Shown here piece after piece: positions 1 through 11,556 of a DNA stretch of 64,000 bases. Every line of letters starts with the position of its first letter. Position 1 is the first letter of the stretch. The stretch comes from CAVQRB01 sp963715055 (GTDB lineage: Bacteria; Pseudomonadota; Alphaproteobacteria; Rhodobacterales; Rhodobacteraceae). The stretch spans positions 248,001 through 312,000 of the forward strand of contig CAVQRB010000018.1 in the NCBI GenBank assembly GCA_963715055.1. Reading direction: 5' to 3'. The notes beneath the pieces are model-generated. The model had not been told where the DNA came from and made no database searches. It saw only the letters and a list, made by a program, of their open reading frames with translations. The position numbers were made by a program, and so were the translations under genes.

Positions 1-1
1 C

Positions 2-1813
2 GACAAGGCGGCCCTGCAAGTCTGGATCGACAGCATTCAAGAACGCGGCTATGTCGCCGTCGATACCGAGACCACGGGCCTCGATGAGATGACCGCCGAC
101 ATGGTGGGCATCTCGCTCTGCGTAGAGCCGGGGCAGGCTTGCTACATCCCGCTTCTGCACAAGGCGCACCGGGGGGATGATCTGTTCGGCTCGGACGAGT
201 TGGCCGAAGGCCAAATGAGCGTGGTGGAAGCACTGGAGTTGCTCAAACCGGTGCTGGAAGACCCCGGCATCCTGAAGATCGGCCAGAACATGAAGTTTGA
301 TGCCAAGGTTTTCGCGCAACTGGGCATCAGCGTCGCGCCGATCGACGACACCATGTTGATGTCCTATGCCATGCATGGGGGCCTTCACGGTCACGGCATG
401 GACACGCTGTCGGAGCGCTATCTCTCGCACAATCCGATCCCGATAAAGCCTTTGCTAGGCTCTGGTAAATCTGCCGTGACCTTCGACAAGGTGCCGCTGG
501 AGGACGCCGTGCCCTATGCGGCGGAGGACGCCGACATCACGCTGCGCCTCTGGCAGATGTTCAAGCCGATGCTGCACCGCTCGAAGGTCACGCAGGTCTA
601 TGAGACCCTGGAACGGCCCATGGTCGCCGTGTTGGCCGACATGGAGCGGACGGGTATCAAGGTGGACCGCGACACGCTCTCGCGGATGTCCAACGCCTTC
701 AGCCAGAGCATGGCGGGGCTCGAAGACGAAATCTACAAGACCGCAGGGCGCAAGTTCAATGTGGGCTCACCGAAGCAGCTTGGCGAGATCCTCTTCGACG
801 AAATGGGCCTCGACGGCGGCAAGAAGGGCAAGACCGGTGCCTATGCCACCGGGGCGGACGTGCTCGAAGACCTCGCCACCGAATACGAACTGCCGCGCCT
901 GATCCTCGACTGGCGGCAGCTTTCCAAGCTGAAATCGACCTATACGGATGCGCTGCAGGATCACATCAACCGCGACACGGGCCGGGTGCATACCTCCTAT
1001 TCCATCGCCGGGGCCTCCACCGGGCGGCTCGCCTCGACCGATCCCAACCTGCAGAATATCCCGATCCGCTCTGAAGAAGGCCGCCGCATCCGCGAGGCCT
1101 TCGTGGCCGAGGAAGGCAAGACGCTCGTCGCCCTCGACTACAGCCAGATCGAACTGCGCATCCTTGCGCATATCGCCGATATTCCGGCCCTCAAACAGGC
1201 CTTCGAGGAAGGGCAGGACATTCACGCCATGACCGCGTCGGAGATGTTCGACGTGCCGATGGAAGAGATGACACCCGATGTCCGGCGCAAGGCCAAGGCC
1301 ATCAACTTCGGCGTGATCTACGGGATTTCCGGCTTCGGGCTGGCGCGCAACCTGCGTATTCCGCGCGCCGAGGCACAAGGGTTCATCGACCGCTATTTCG
1401 AGCGTTTCCCGGGCATCAGAGCCTATATGGACGACACCAAGGCCTTCGCGAAGGACCATGGCTACGTCCAGACCCTTTTCGGTCGCCGCATTCACACCCC
1501 CAACATCGCCGCCAAGGGCCCACAGGCCGGTTTCGCCCAGCGCGCTGCGATCAACGCGCCCATTCAGGGCACCGCCGCCGACGTGATTCGCCGCGCCATG
1601 ATCCGGATGCCGGCAGCCATTGACGGCATTCCCGCCAAGATGCTGCTTCAGGTCCATGACGAATTGCTGTTCGAGGTCGAGCAAGGCTGGGAAGACAGGC
1701 TGATCGAAGCTGCCCGCGCTGTTATGGAAAACGCCGCCGACCCGGTCGTGAAGCTCGACGTCAAGCTGACTGTCGATGCGGGACAGGGGCCGAATTGGGC
1801 GGTCGCACATTGA
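2..1813 (+). CDS. polA: DNA polymerase I, 3' part (5' end outside window)
   Basis: The frame is open from base 2, so the gene begins before the window. DNA polymerase I fills gaps in repair and replaces Okazaki primers. The fragment starts inside the 3'-5' exonuclease domain (DTETTG, the Exo I acid pair, near base 62) and continues into the polymerase domain: motif A DYSQIELR near 1135, motif B RRKAKAINFGVIYG near 1285 and motif C VHDELLFE near 1655. The exonuclease acids are present, so proofreading is probably kept. The internal ATG at 89 is not the true start, because conserved exonuclease sequence lies upstream of it. The next gene is convergent, 52 bases away, and I see no clear terminator between them. 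Confidence 0.96.
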   Translation, partial: DKAALQVWIDSIQERGYVAVDTETTGLDEMTADMVGISLCVEPGQACYIPLLHKAHRGDDLFGSDELAEGQMSVVEALELLKPVLEDPGILKIGQNMKFDAKVFAQLGISVAPIDDTMLMSYAMHGGLHGHGMDTLSERYLSHNPIPIKPLLGSGKSAVTFDKVPLEDAVPYAAEDADITLRLWQMFKPMLHRSKVTQVYETLERPMVAVLADMERTGIKVDRDTLSRMSNAFSQSMAGLEDEIYKTAGRKFNVGSPKQLGEILFDEMGLDGGKKGKTGAYATGADVLEDLATEYELPRLILDWRQLSKLKSTYTDALQDHINRDTGRVHTSYSIAGASTGRLASTDPNLQNIPIRSEEGRRIREAFVAEEGKTLVALDYSQIELRILAHIADIPALKQAFEEGQDIHAMTASEMFDVPMEEMTPDVRRKAKAINFGVIYGISGFGLARNLRIPRAEAQGFIDRYFERFPGIRAYMDDTKAFAKDHGYVQTLFGRRIHTPNIAAKGPQAGFAQRAAINAPIQGTAADVIRRAMIRMPAAIDGIPAKMLLQVHDELLFEVEQGWEDRLIEAARAVMENAADPVVKLDVKLTVDAGQGPNWAVAH

Positions 1814-1865
1814 CGAGTTGCCGCAGCGCGTTTCCACTCTCCGGCGATCGACCTATCGAAATGAT

Positions 1866-3959
1866 CTAGTTGGCGGCGGTCGCTTCCCCACTGACCGCCA
1901 AGGCGATGATCTCGCCGAAGGTGGATGCAACACAGGCCGACGAGTGCGGCGCGGTGAAAACGCGGGACGAGAATGACCTGCCCGACGCACCCTGCATGTC
2001 TCGATTCACTGCGAGCGCCCGCAGGAAGTCGGCATAGGGGTCGCTGCCGTCAAGTCTCGGGCGGTACTCCAGCCGGCCTTCGCGTTCCGCGGCGCGGTAG
2101 ATGGTTTCGCCTTCCTTTATCGTCTCCGCCACCTTGATCGTGTCCAGCAGTTCAGGGTCGATCGCCGTCGGGTCCTCCGACAGGATCACGAGATCGGCGA
2201 GCTTACCGGGCTCGAGCGATCCTTTCCTGTCCTCCTCGAAGTGCTGGTAGGCCGGCCAGAGCGTCATCGCCTTGAGCGCCGTTATCACGTCGACACGCTG
2301 GTCCGGCCCGATGATGTCGTTCGACCGCGAGCGGCGCGTCACCGTCGCATCGAGGATCCGCATCGAATCGGGGAAGGCCACGGGCGCGTCATGGTGGCTG
2401 GAGAACATCATGCCGCGTGCCCGCACCCAGCCGGTGGGCGAGATATTGTCAGCGGCGACCGGACCTACCGTGCGGTCGCGGTGCCAGTCGCCCCAGTAGA
2501 AGGTGTGCATCGGGAAAAGCGACGGAAAGACACCAAGGCGATCGTAGTCCTCCACCTGATCTTGGCGCAGGAATTGCCCGTGGATCAGTACCGGACGACG
2601 ATCAGCTTGTCCGAATTTCCCGGTCGCCGTATCGACAGCACCGATCAGCATATCGGAAGCACCCTCGCCATTGGCGTGCACAAGGATCTGGACACCGTTT
2701 TCAAAGGCCCAGTCGACCGCCTCGAAGACCTGGTCCGGAGTTGCCGATGCATAACCCTTATAGTCCGCGCGGTATCCCGCCGGGGGATTATAGTAGGGCT
2801 TGTCACGAAGCGCGGTGAAGCCTTGTGGCGAGCCGTCGATGGTCAGCTTGGCCCCGCCAACTCGAAACCGATCGGCGTAGGTCATCGACAGGTTGTCACG
2901 GATGAAGTCGCGGTCCACGAGGACATCGGGGTAGGTCACCACGTCGATGTCGATCCCTTCCTCGGTCGCCACCGCCTGCATCAACCGGGCCACTGCCGGG
3001 GTCGAACGCCCTTCCTGCGCGGTGGTGTAGCCATAGGAGGTAATCAGATCCAATCCCGCGCGGAAGATCGCCCGGGCCGCTTCGGCATCGAGGTTGCGCA
3101 TCATGGCAAGCGCCATGCCAGCACTGGCGTTTTCCTCCATCACGCCATTGGGTTCGCTGCTCCCCTCGCGCCGCCGGATCACGCCGCCCGCGGGATCGGG
3201 CGAATCGGCGGTGATGCGCGCGATCTCCAGCGCTTTGGAGTTCGCCACACCGAGGTGGCCGGATTGGTGCAGGATGTAGATCGGGATCTCCGTCGAGATT
3301 GCATCGAGGTCGTCTCGTGTCGGATGCCGCTCTTCGGCGAGCTGGGCGTCGTCATAGCCGAACCCCATCAGCAAACCGGCGCGCGCCACGCGATCGGGGT
3401 TGGCCGCGAGATAGGCGCGCATGACCTCCTGCAGCGCCGGGATGTCGTTCACCGTGCCGTCCGGCGCGGGCAGGAGGTTTGCTGAAAGCGCCTGAATGCC
3501 GATCATGAACACGTGACCATGGGCATCGACAAACCCGGGGATCATCGTACGCCCGGCCAGATCGATCATCTCCGTCTCCGGGCCACGCAACGCCATGACC
3601 TCATCGAGCGGTCCGGCGGCGATGATCACCCCTTGGGCTTCGGCCAGCGCCTCGACACGCATATTCCCGTCGACCATTGTCAGGATCGGTCCGCCCGACC
3701 AGATTTTTTCGGCAGGTTCGACGTTGGCGTCGGGCAGAGACGAGTGACGCTCGCGGAAATACTCCCATGCATCGACCTCTCGCCCGTCCGCCAGAACGCA
3801 AATGCCACGTTCTCCTGCGGCCTCCTGAACGATCCGGTAGGTACCGCCCTCATCCACACAGAACTGTGCTGCCGGGTTGGGCAACTGCTGCTGAGCCGAG
3901 AGCGGGGCGGAGGAAATTCCCAAAACAGCGGCAATTGCGAACAATTTCAACAGAGGCAT
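1866..3959 (-). CDS. Exported amidohydrolase (family 3) with N-terminal DUF333 domain
   Basis: A 697-residue protein of the amidohydrolase-3 (YtcJ-like) family, which hydrolyses amide or related bonds with a metal centre; the substrate is not predictable. It opens with a signal peptide (MPLLKLFAIAAVLG, cleavage near SAQ), so it is probably periplasmic. Residues 29-75 (NPAAQFC, then GGTYRIVQ, then GICVLADGREVDAWEYFR) resemble the small DUF333 domain. The metal HxH lies at about 147-149 (VDAHGHV), and further conserved histidines follow (LIHGQF, SSHHDAPV). I chose the ATG at 3959 because GGAG sits 9 bases upstream; an ATG at 3974 is also possible. No enzyme partner is adjacent. Confidence 0.85.
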   Translation of the reverse strand: MPLLKLFAIAAVLGISSAPLSAQQQLPNPAAQFCVDEGGTYRIVQEAAGERGICVLADGREVDAWEYFRERHSSLPDANVEPAEKIWSGGPILTMVDGNMRVEALAEAQGVIIAAGPLDEVMALRGPETEMIDLAGRTMIPGFVDAHGHVFMIGIQALSANLLPAPDGTVNDIPALQEVMRAYLAANPDRVARAGLLMGFGYDDAQLAEERHPTRDDLDAISTEIPIYILHQSGHLGVANSKALEIARITADSPDPAGGVIRRREGSSEPNGVMEENASAGMALAMMRNLDAEAARAIFRAGLDLITSYGYTTAQEGRSTPAVARLMQAVATEEGIDIDVVTYPDVLVDRDFIRDNLSMTYADRFRVGGAKLTIDGSPQGFTALRDKPYYNPPAGYRADYKGYASATPDQVFEAVDWAFENGVQILVHANGEGASDMLIGAVDTATGKFGQADRRPVLIHGQFLRQDQVEDYDRLGVFPSLFPMHTFYWGDWHRDRTVGPVAADNISPTGWVRARGMMFSSHHDAPVAFPDSMRILDATVTRRSRSNDIIGPDQRVDVITALKAMTLWPAYQHFEEDRKGSLEPGKLADLVILSEDPTAIDPELLDTIKVAETIKEGETIYRAAEREGRLEYRPRLDGSDPYADFLRALAVNRDMQGASGRSFSSRVFTAPHSSACVASTFGEIIALAVSGEATAAN

Positions 3960-4081
3960 GGTGGTATTCTCCATTCAAGTCGGCGCGTCGATATTGGGAC
4001 CTAAAGCAAATCCGAAGTATGTAAAGACACACAACCGCTGAGGTCCTGGAGTCGCATTCAGTTACGATAGACCAATGGCGA

Positions 4082-4669
4082 TCAGGGCAACTCGGCGCTC
4101 GTGATCACCGGAAAGAACTGCCCCGAGGACCAAAGTCCGAACCAGCCGTCATGATGCACGCCAAGATCGACGAGGCGGTAAAAGCTCTTGCGGTCGATCA
4201 GGGCCTCGAGGTTGGCGCGCACCAGAACGTAGGGTGCGGGCTCCCCGGTCTGCGGGTCGCGATGCACCCGGATCGGCCGCTCGGGTCCCGCAACCGCGAC
4301 CTCGCCCACATGAGTCGTGAACGACAGAACCTGCCCGATACCCTGGCCCGTGGCCTCGACATCCACTGCAACGAAGGGCGCGTCCTCGACAGTGATCCCG
4401 ACCTTCTCCACCGGCGTCACCAGGTAGTATTTGTCGCCCTCTTTTTTGAGAATCGACGAAAACAGTTTCACCAATCCGGGCCGTTTGATCGGTGATCCCT
4501 CATAAAACCAGGTCCCGTCACGGGCGATGCGCATGTCGAGATCGCCACAAAACGGCGGGTTCCAGAGGTGAACCGGCGGCAAACCGCGTGTTTTTGTGGC
4601 AGTCAGGGCAGCTTCGAGCCCGCTTGCGGTCGGTGTCACGGTTTTTTGTCCACTCATTGCTTTTGCCAT
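4082..4669 (-). CDS. DUF1285 domain-containing protein
   Basis: A protein of about 195 residues that I recognise as DUF1285. The diagnostic core is CGDLDMRIARDGTWFYEG followed by SPIKR and LVTPVEKVGI. No signal peptide or membrane segment is visible, so it should be cytoplasmic. The function of the family is unknown. It is divergent from the MoxR gene with 55 bases between them, an arrangement that suggests a shared control region. The frame stays open further upstream to 4813, but that would run into the MoxR gene; the ATG at 4669 (MAKAMSGQ) or at 4657 (MSGQ) is more plausible. A weak GGGA precedes 4669. Confidence 0.8.
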   Translation of the reverse strand: MAKAMSGQKTVTPTASGLEAALTATKTRGLPPVHLWNPPFCGDLDMRIARDGTWFYEGSPIKRPGLVKLFSSILKKEGDKYYLVTPVEKVGITVEDAPFVAVDVEATGQGIGQVLSFTTHVGEVAVAGPERPIRVHRDPQTGEPAPYVLVRANLEALIDRKSFYRLVDLGVHHDGWFGLWSSGQFFPVITSAELP

Positions 4670-4724
4670 TTCCCGCGAGCGCGATAGATTACACTGAACA
4701 GATAACCCATCGGAGCGCGAAGTC

Positions 4725-5728
<1,004 letters not shown>

Positions 5729-5732
<4 letters not shown>

Positions 5733-6607
5733 TTTCCGCCACAACCCTCCGGGCAGATGCGGAACAGCAGGCTGCGTCCCTCCCGCCGCTTCTGGCGCGG
5801 GCGGAGCAACTGGCCGGTGCCGTGCTCTTGGGCGATCATGGCCGCAGGCGTGCGGGCCTTGGGGATGATTTCTGGCAATACCGTCCGGCGCAACTGGGGG
5901 ACAGCCGCCGTATGATCGACCACCGTCGCTCGGCCCGCGGCGATACGGAATTCGTGCGCGAACGCGAGTGGCAGATCGCGCAATCGGTGATGCTCTGGGT
6001 CGATCAGGGCGCGTCGATGCGCTTTTCGTCGACCGAGACGCTGCCGCGCAAGGCGGACCGCGCCCGGCTGTTGGGGCTGGCCACGGCGATCCTGCTGGTG
6101 CGCGGCGGCGAGCGCGTCGGGCTTACCGGCACCAAACTGCCACCCCGGCGTGGCAATGCGCAGATTTTGCGGCTGGCGGAGGTCTTCAGCACCGATGCGC
6201 CAGAGGACTACAGCCCACCCGAGCATCGCGCGATGATCCCCTCGGCCCGCGCCGTCTTCATTTCGGATTTTCTCGGCGATGTGGCGCAGGTGAAACTCGC
6301 TTTGACCAAGGCCGCGGATCGTGGCGTGCGGGGCGTTCTGCTGCACCTTCTTGATCCGTCGGAGGAAGCCTTCCCCTTCAGGGGCCGAACCATCTTCGAA
6401 AGCGTCGGCGGCAGCCTCAGCCATGAGACGCTGAAGGCCAGCGACCTGCGCGACCGCTACCTGGAGCGTCTCGCCGCACGCAAGGCGGAGTTGCAGGACC
6501 TCTGCGGCCTTACCGGCTGGCAATACGGGCTGCACCACACCGATGCCTCCGCGCAATCGGCGCTTCTTTGGCTCTACCGCGCCCTCGACACAGGGGGCGC
6601 GCGATGA
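5729..6607 (+). CDS. DUF58 domain-containing protein
   Basis: A 292-residue protein with a DUF58 core: the hallmark is the region around GDDFWQYRPAQLGDSRRMID, followed by MLWVDQGASMRF, which resembles the first strand and metal-site loop of a vWA fold. DUF58 proteins are usually encoded right after MoxR ATPases and are probable clients. There is no signal peptide or obvious membrane segment. The start is a GTG that overlaps the stop of moxR, and the stop overlaps the ATG of the next gene (ATGA), so the three are likely translationally coupled. The biochemical role is not established. Confidence 0.88.
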
Positions 6608-9380
6608 CGGTTCTCGGCGGCATCGGCTTCACTGCGCCCTGGCTGTTGCTGGCGCTTTTGGCTCTGCCGATCCTCTGGTTGATCCTGCGCGCAGTTCCGC
6701 CCGCTCCAATCCGCAGGCGGTTTCCGGGGGTTGCGCTGCTTCTGGGCCTCAAGGACGACGAAAGCGTTTCCGACCGCACGCCCTGGTGGCTTCTGCTGCT
6801 GCGCATGCTGGCCGTGGCGGCGATCATCCTCGGCCTCGCCGGACCGGTTCTGAACCCCAACACGACGCAATCGACCGGCAGCGGGCCGCTGCTGATCGTG
6901 CTTGATGGCAGCTGGGCCGGGGCGACCCGCTGGATCGAGCAGACGCAGGCGATCGACGCGCAACTGACCCGCGCCTCTCGTGCCGGACGCACCGTGGCGA
7001 TCATGGAACTGACGCGACCGGAGCCCCCGGTGTTTCAGACCGCCGAGACCTGGCGCACGCGCCTCGCGGGCCTGCGCCCTGCGGCCTGGCAGGCGGATGC
7101 CGCCCGGATCGCCCAGACCATGACGCTGCTGGAGGATGCAGGCTCGTTCGACACCCTCTGGTTCAGCGACGGGCTGGACTATCCCGGCCGCAATGAGGCC
7201 TTGAGCGCATTTCAGAGCCGTGGCGAGGTGCAGATCTACCAGACCAACGCCGACGTGATTGCCATGGCGCCCTCGGGTTTTGAGGAAGGCGCGGTGCAAC
7301 TGACTGCCCTGCGCGCCTCGACCGGGCCGGAACGCACTGTCGTTCTGCAGGCACAGGGACGCGACCCGGCGGGCAATGCCGCCGTGCTGGCCACCGCGCC
7401 CGCGACATTCGCCGCGGGTGAGACCGAGGCCATGGTCGCACTGTCGCTGCCCTCTGAGTTGCGCGCACGGATCACCCGTTTCGACGTGCAGGGACAGCGA
7501 TCCGCCGGGGCAACGACTCTCGCAGACGACAGCCTGCGCCGCCGCGAGGTGGCCCTGATCGCCGGGCGCGAGAGCCGCGAAGGGCTACAGCTTCTGTCGC
7601 CACTGCATTACATCGAACAGGCGCTGTCGCCCAATGCGGACCTTATCCGCGGCGGGCTCATGGATGTGCTGCCGGCCAACCCGGACGTGATCGTTCTGGC
7701 AGATGTGGCGACCCTCTCGGAGGCCGAGACCGAGGCGCTCGGAGCCTGGATCGACAAGGGCGGGATGCTGGTGCGCTTCGCCGGCCCGCGCGTCGCAGCC
7801 AGCGACATCAGCCGCGTCGACGAGGATCCGATGATGCCCGTGCGCCTGCGCAGCGGTGGCCGGACCGTGGGCGGTGCCATGAGCTGGGGCGAACCCAAGG
7901 CGCTGGCGCCTTTCAACGAGAATTCGCCTTTCTTCGGGCTGCCGATCCCGGACGACGTGCAGATCACATCGCAGGTCATGGCCCAACCCGATCCGACGCT
8001 GGCCGAGCGCGTGATCGCGGAGTTGACCGATGGCACGCCGCTGGTGACGCGCAAGGCCCGCGAACAAGGGCAGATCGTGCTCTTCCACGTCACAGCCACC
8101 GCGGATTGGTCGACCCTGCCGCTCTCCGGCCTCTTCGTGCAGATGCTGGAGCGGCTCGCGATTTCCTCCTCCGCCTCGCGCCCCGAGGCCGCCGACCTCG
8201 AAGGCACGGTCTGGACGCCGCTGCAGGTCATGGACGGCTTCGGCGTGCTGTCGGATGCAGGTACCCTGCCGGGCGTGCCGGGCCCCGACCTGCTGACTGC
8301 CCCGCCGAGTGCCGAGATGCGGCCTGGCATCTATGCATCAGGCGACCGTCGCCTTGCCCGCAACGTGATCGCGCAGGACAGTGTCCTGACCCCGGCGACC
8401 TGGCCTGCGGATGTGCCCGTGCAGGGCTTCGCCGTACCGCCGGAGCAACCCGTAGCGGGTCTGCTGCTGAGCCTGTCGATCCTGCTGCTGCTTCTCGATG
8501 TGGTGGCCTCGCTGGCGCTCTCGGGCGGCTTCTGTCGCGTTCGAACCAGATCGCGACGATTGCACTCGCGGCGCTGCTCGTCCCGTTGATGACGCCGCCC
8601 GCCGGGGCGCAGACTGCCGAAGAGGACGCCTTTGCCCAGTTGGCGACGTCGGAACTCGTGTTGGCCTATGTCATGACCGGCAACACCTCGGTGGACGATC
8701 TGTCGGAGGCCGGGCTGACGGGCCTTGGCGCCGTGCTCAATTTCCGCACCTCGGTTGAGCCCGCCGCCCCCATGGGTGTCAACCTCGAGATCGATGAGCT
8801 TGCGTTTTTCCCGATCCTCTACTGGCCGATCACCCCCGACCAGCCGCGCCCCTCCTCCGTGGCCTATGCGAAACTCAACGCCTATCTGCGCTCGGGCGGC
8901 TTGATCCTCTTCGACACCCGCGACGCCGACATAGCGCGATTCGGAGCAGCCAGCCCGAACGGACGCAAACTCCAGGACCTCGCGGCGCCGCTCGATATCC
9001 CGCCACTGGAACCCTTGCCCACCGATCACGTGCTGACGCGCACCTTCTATCTGTTGCAGGACTTTCCCGGCCGCCACACCAGCCGCGATGTCTGGGTCGA
9101 GGCCTCGCCACCCGATGCCGAGCAGATCGAGGGCATGCCCTTCCGCAACCTCAACGATGGCGTGACCCCGGTGGTCATCGGCGGCAACGACTGGGCCGCG
9201 GCCTGGGCGGTGAGCGCCAACGGCGCGCCTGTAGTTCCGATCGGGCGCGGCTTCACCGGCGAGCGGCAGCGTGAGCTTGCCTACCGCTTCGGCGTCAACC
9301 TGATCATGCATGTGCTGACCGGCAACTACAAATCCGACCAGGTCCACGTGCCTGCCCTGCTCGACAGGCTTGGCCAATGA
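6604..9380 (+). pseudogene. BatA-type / DUF4159 membrane protein, one-base frameshift near 8525
   Basis: Two reading frames together make one expected protein of about 925 residues. The first (6604-8589) begins with two membrane segments of the aerotolerance-regulator N-terminal type (APWLLLALLALPILWLILR and WWLLLLRMLAVAAIILGLAG), then a vWA-like region, and ends with a membrane segment just before garbled sequence. The second frame continues as GRLLSRSNQIA, a further hydrophobic stretch, and a DUF4159 domain (FPILYWPITPD, LRSGGLILFDTRD, NDWAAAWAV). Restoring one base around 8524-8528 joins them. The start at 6604 overlaps the previous stop as ATGA; an upstream ATG at 6568 is less likely. It may be decay, a sequencing error, or two peptides. 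Confidence 0.8.
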
Positions 9381-11420
9381 CCGGCAGCATCCTCTTCGAT
9401 CCGCTGATTCCGTTGCCGCTTCTGATGACTGTCGCGGTGATCGCAGCCATATCGCTTGTCCTTGCCCTTGTGCGTGGGCTGAACGGCTGGGCTCTGCGCG
9501 GGCTGGCCGCAGCGGTCGTATTGGGCGCGCTCCTCAACCCTTCCTATCAGGAGGAAGACCGCGCGCCGCTGACCGATATCGTGATGCTGCTGGAAGACCG
9601 GAGCGCGAGCCAGATGCTGAGCGACCGGCAGGCGCAGACCACCTCCGCCGCCGACCAGCTGGAAGCGCAGATCGCCGCCCGCGCCAATACCGAAGTGCGC
9701 CGGATCACCGTCGGCGATGGTGAGGGCGACAGCGGCACACAACTGATGACAGCACTTTCCGCGGCCTTGGCGGAAGAACCACGCGCCCGGATCGCCGGGA
9801 TCATCGCGCTGAGCGACGGGCAGGTCCATGATCCGGAGTTGCCCGTCGATCTGCCCGCGCCCATGCACCTCCTCTTGAGCGGCAAGGAAACCGACTGGGA
9901 CCGCCGCCTCGAGATCCGCAACGCACCCGCCTTCGCGATCATAGGCGAGCCCGTCACCCTGACCCTGCGTGTCGAGGACATGGGCGCCGCCCCTGCCGGC
10001 AGCGGTATCGCGCCTCTGGAAATCTCCGTTGACGGCGGCGAGCCGCAGGTCTTCCAGGTGCCCCTGGGGCAGGACATCGAACTGCCGGTGACCCTGCCGC
10101 ACGGCGGGCGCAACGTCATCGAATTTTCCGTGCCCATGGCCGAAGGCGAGCTTACCGACCGCAACAACACCGCGCTGATCCAGATGAACGGCGTGCGCGA
10201 CCGACTGCGTGTCCTGCTGGTCTCGGGCGAGCCGCATCCCGGCGGGCGCACCTGGCGCAACCTCCTGAAATCCGACAGTTCCGTGGACCTCGTGCACTTC
10301 ACGATCCTGCGCCCGCCGGAGAAGCAGGACGGCGTGCCCGTGAGCGAGTTGAGCCTCATCGCTTTCCCGACGCGCGAGCTTTTCCTCGAAAAGATCGACG
10401 ATTTCGACCTGATCATCTTCGACCGCTACAAGCGCCGCGGCATCCTGCCCGCAAGTTATTTCGACAACGTCGCCAATTACATCCGGCGCGGCGGCGCCGT
10501 GCTGGTCAATGCCGGTCCCGATTTCGCGGGTGCGGACAGCATCTATCGCTCGCCTCTGGGCCCCGTACTGCCAGCGGAGCCTACCGCGCGCGTCCTCGAT
10601 GAGCCCTACCGGCCGACCGTCACCGAGATCGGGCAGCGCCATCCGGTGACCACGGATCTTCCCGGCGGCGGCGACTGGGGCCGCTGGCTGCGCCAGGTGG
10701 ATGTGACCAACCCGCAAGGCAATGTGGTCATGTCCGGAGTCGATGAACGACCCCTGCTGGTGCTGAACCGTGTCGATGAAGGCCGCGTAGCGCTTCTGGC
10801 GTCGGACCATGCCTGGCTCTGGAACCGCGGCTACGAAGGCGGCGGCCCGCAACTGGAGTTGCTGCGCCGGCTTGCACATTGGATGATGAAGGAACCTGAA
10901 CTGGAGGAAGAAGCGCTCAACGCCATCGCCACCGGCCAGACCATGCGCATCCAGCGCCGCACGCTGGAGGAGTTCGACCCCCCCGGTCACCATCACCGAT
11001 CCGGCAGGGACGATCACGGAACTGCCCTTGTCAGAGACAGCGCCCGGCATCTTTGAAGGCACCTTCGAGGGCCCGGAAATCGGTCTCTATCGCTTGCAGA
11101 ATGGCGATCAGACTGCGGTCATCGGCCTCGGGCCTGCGGCGCCGCGCGAATTCGTCAAGACCATCGCCACCGAGGAGGTACTGGAGCCCGTGCTCGCCGC
11201 CGTCCGCGGCGGGGCGCACCGGCTGGAGACCGGTCTGCCAAGACTGCGGGAGGTTCGCGAGGGCCGGCCAGCAGCGGGTCGCGGCTGGATCGGGCTGACC
11301 CCCCGGAACGCCTATGAGACCCGCGACCTGCGGCAGACCACGCTTCTGCCGGGCTGGCTGGTTCTGCTGCTGTCGTCGCTTATGATCGTCGGGGCCTGGC
11401 TGCGCGAAGGCCGCAGATAA
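9377..11420 (+). pseudogene. Membrane vWA/GATase-like protein, one-base frameshift at a C7 run (10978-10984)
   Basis: An expected protein of about 680 residues split between two frames. The first frame (9377-11056) has two N-terminal membrane segments (residues about 10-52), a vWA-like region beginning DIVMLLEDRSASQML, a beta-rich part, and a glutamine-amidotransferase-like region (RLRVLLVSGEP, DFDLIIFDRYKRRG, GGAVLVNAGPDF) in which I see no cysteine nucleophile. It loses sense after LEEFDPP. The other frame continues exactly there as PPVTITDPAGTITELP and runs to 11420, ending in a membrane segment (LPGWLVLLLSSLMIVGAWL). Six C bases instead of seven restore the frame. The ATG at 9377 overlaps the previous stop (ATGA). 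The gene is the last in the MoxR operon. Confidence 0.8.
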
Positions 11421-11556
11421 ATAGCGGGCTTCCGGTTTTCGACACGGGACGGCTAAAAAACTTGTCCGGAAACCGCTCACGGCAGGCGCATTAAACGGAT
11501 GTTCACCCTGATCGACCAGAGTACCCGGATCGAATTCAAGGCAATCGGATCACGTA

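Noticed and set aside
2241..3485. Long open frame (414 codons) on the plus strand
   Set aside because: It is antisense to the amidohydrolase, has an arginine- and histidine-rich composition typical of GC-rich shadow frames, and shows no family motif.
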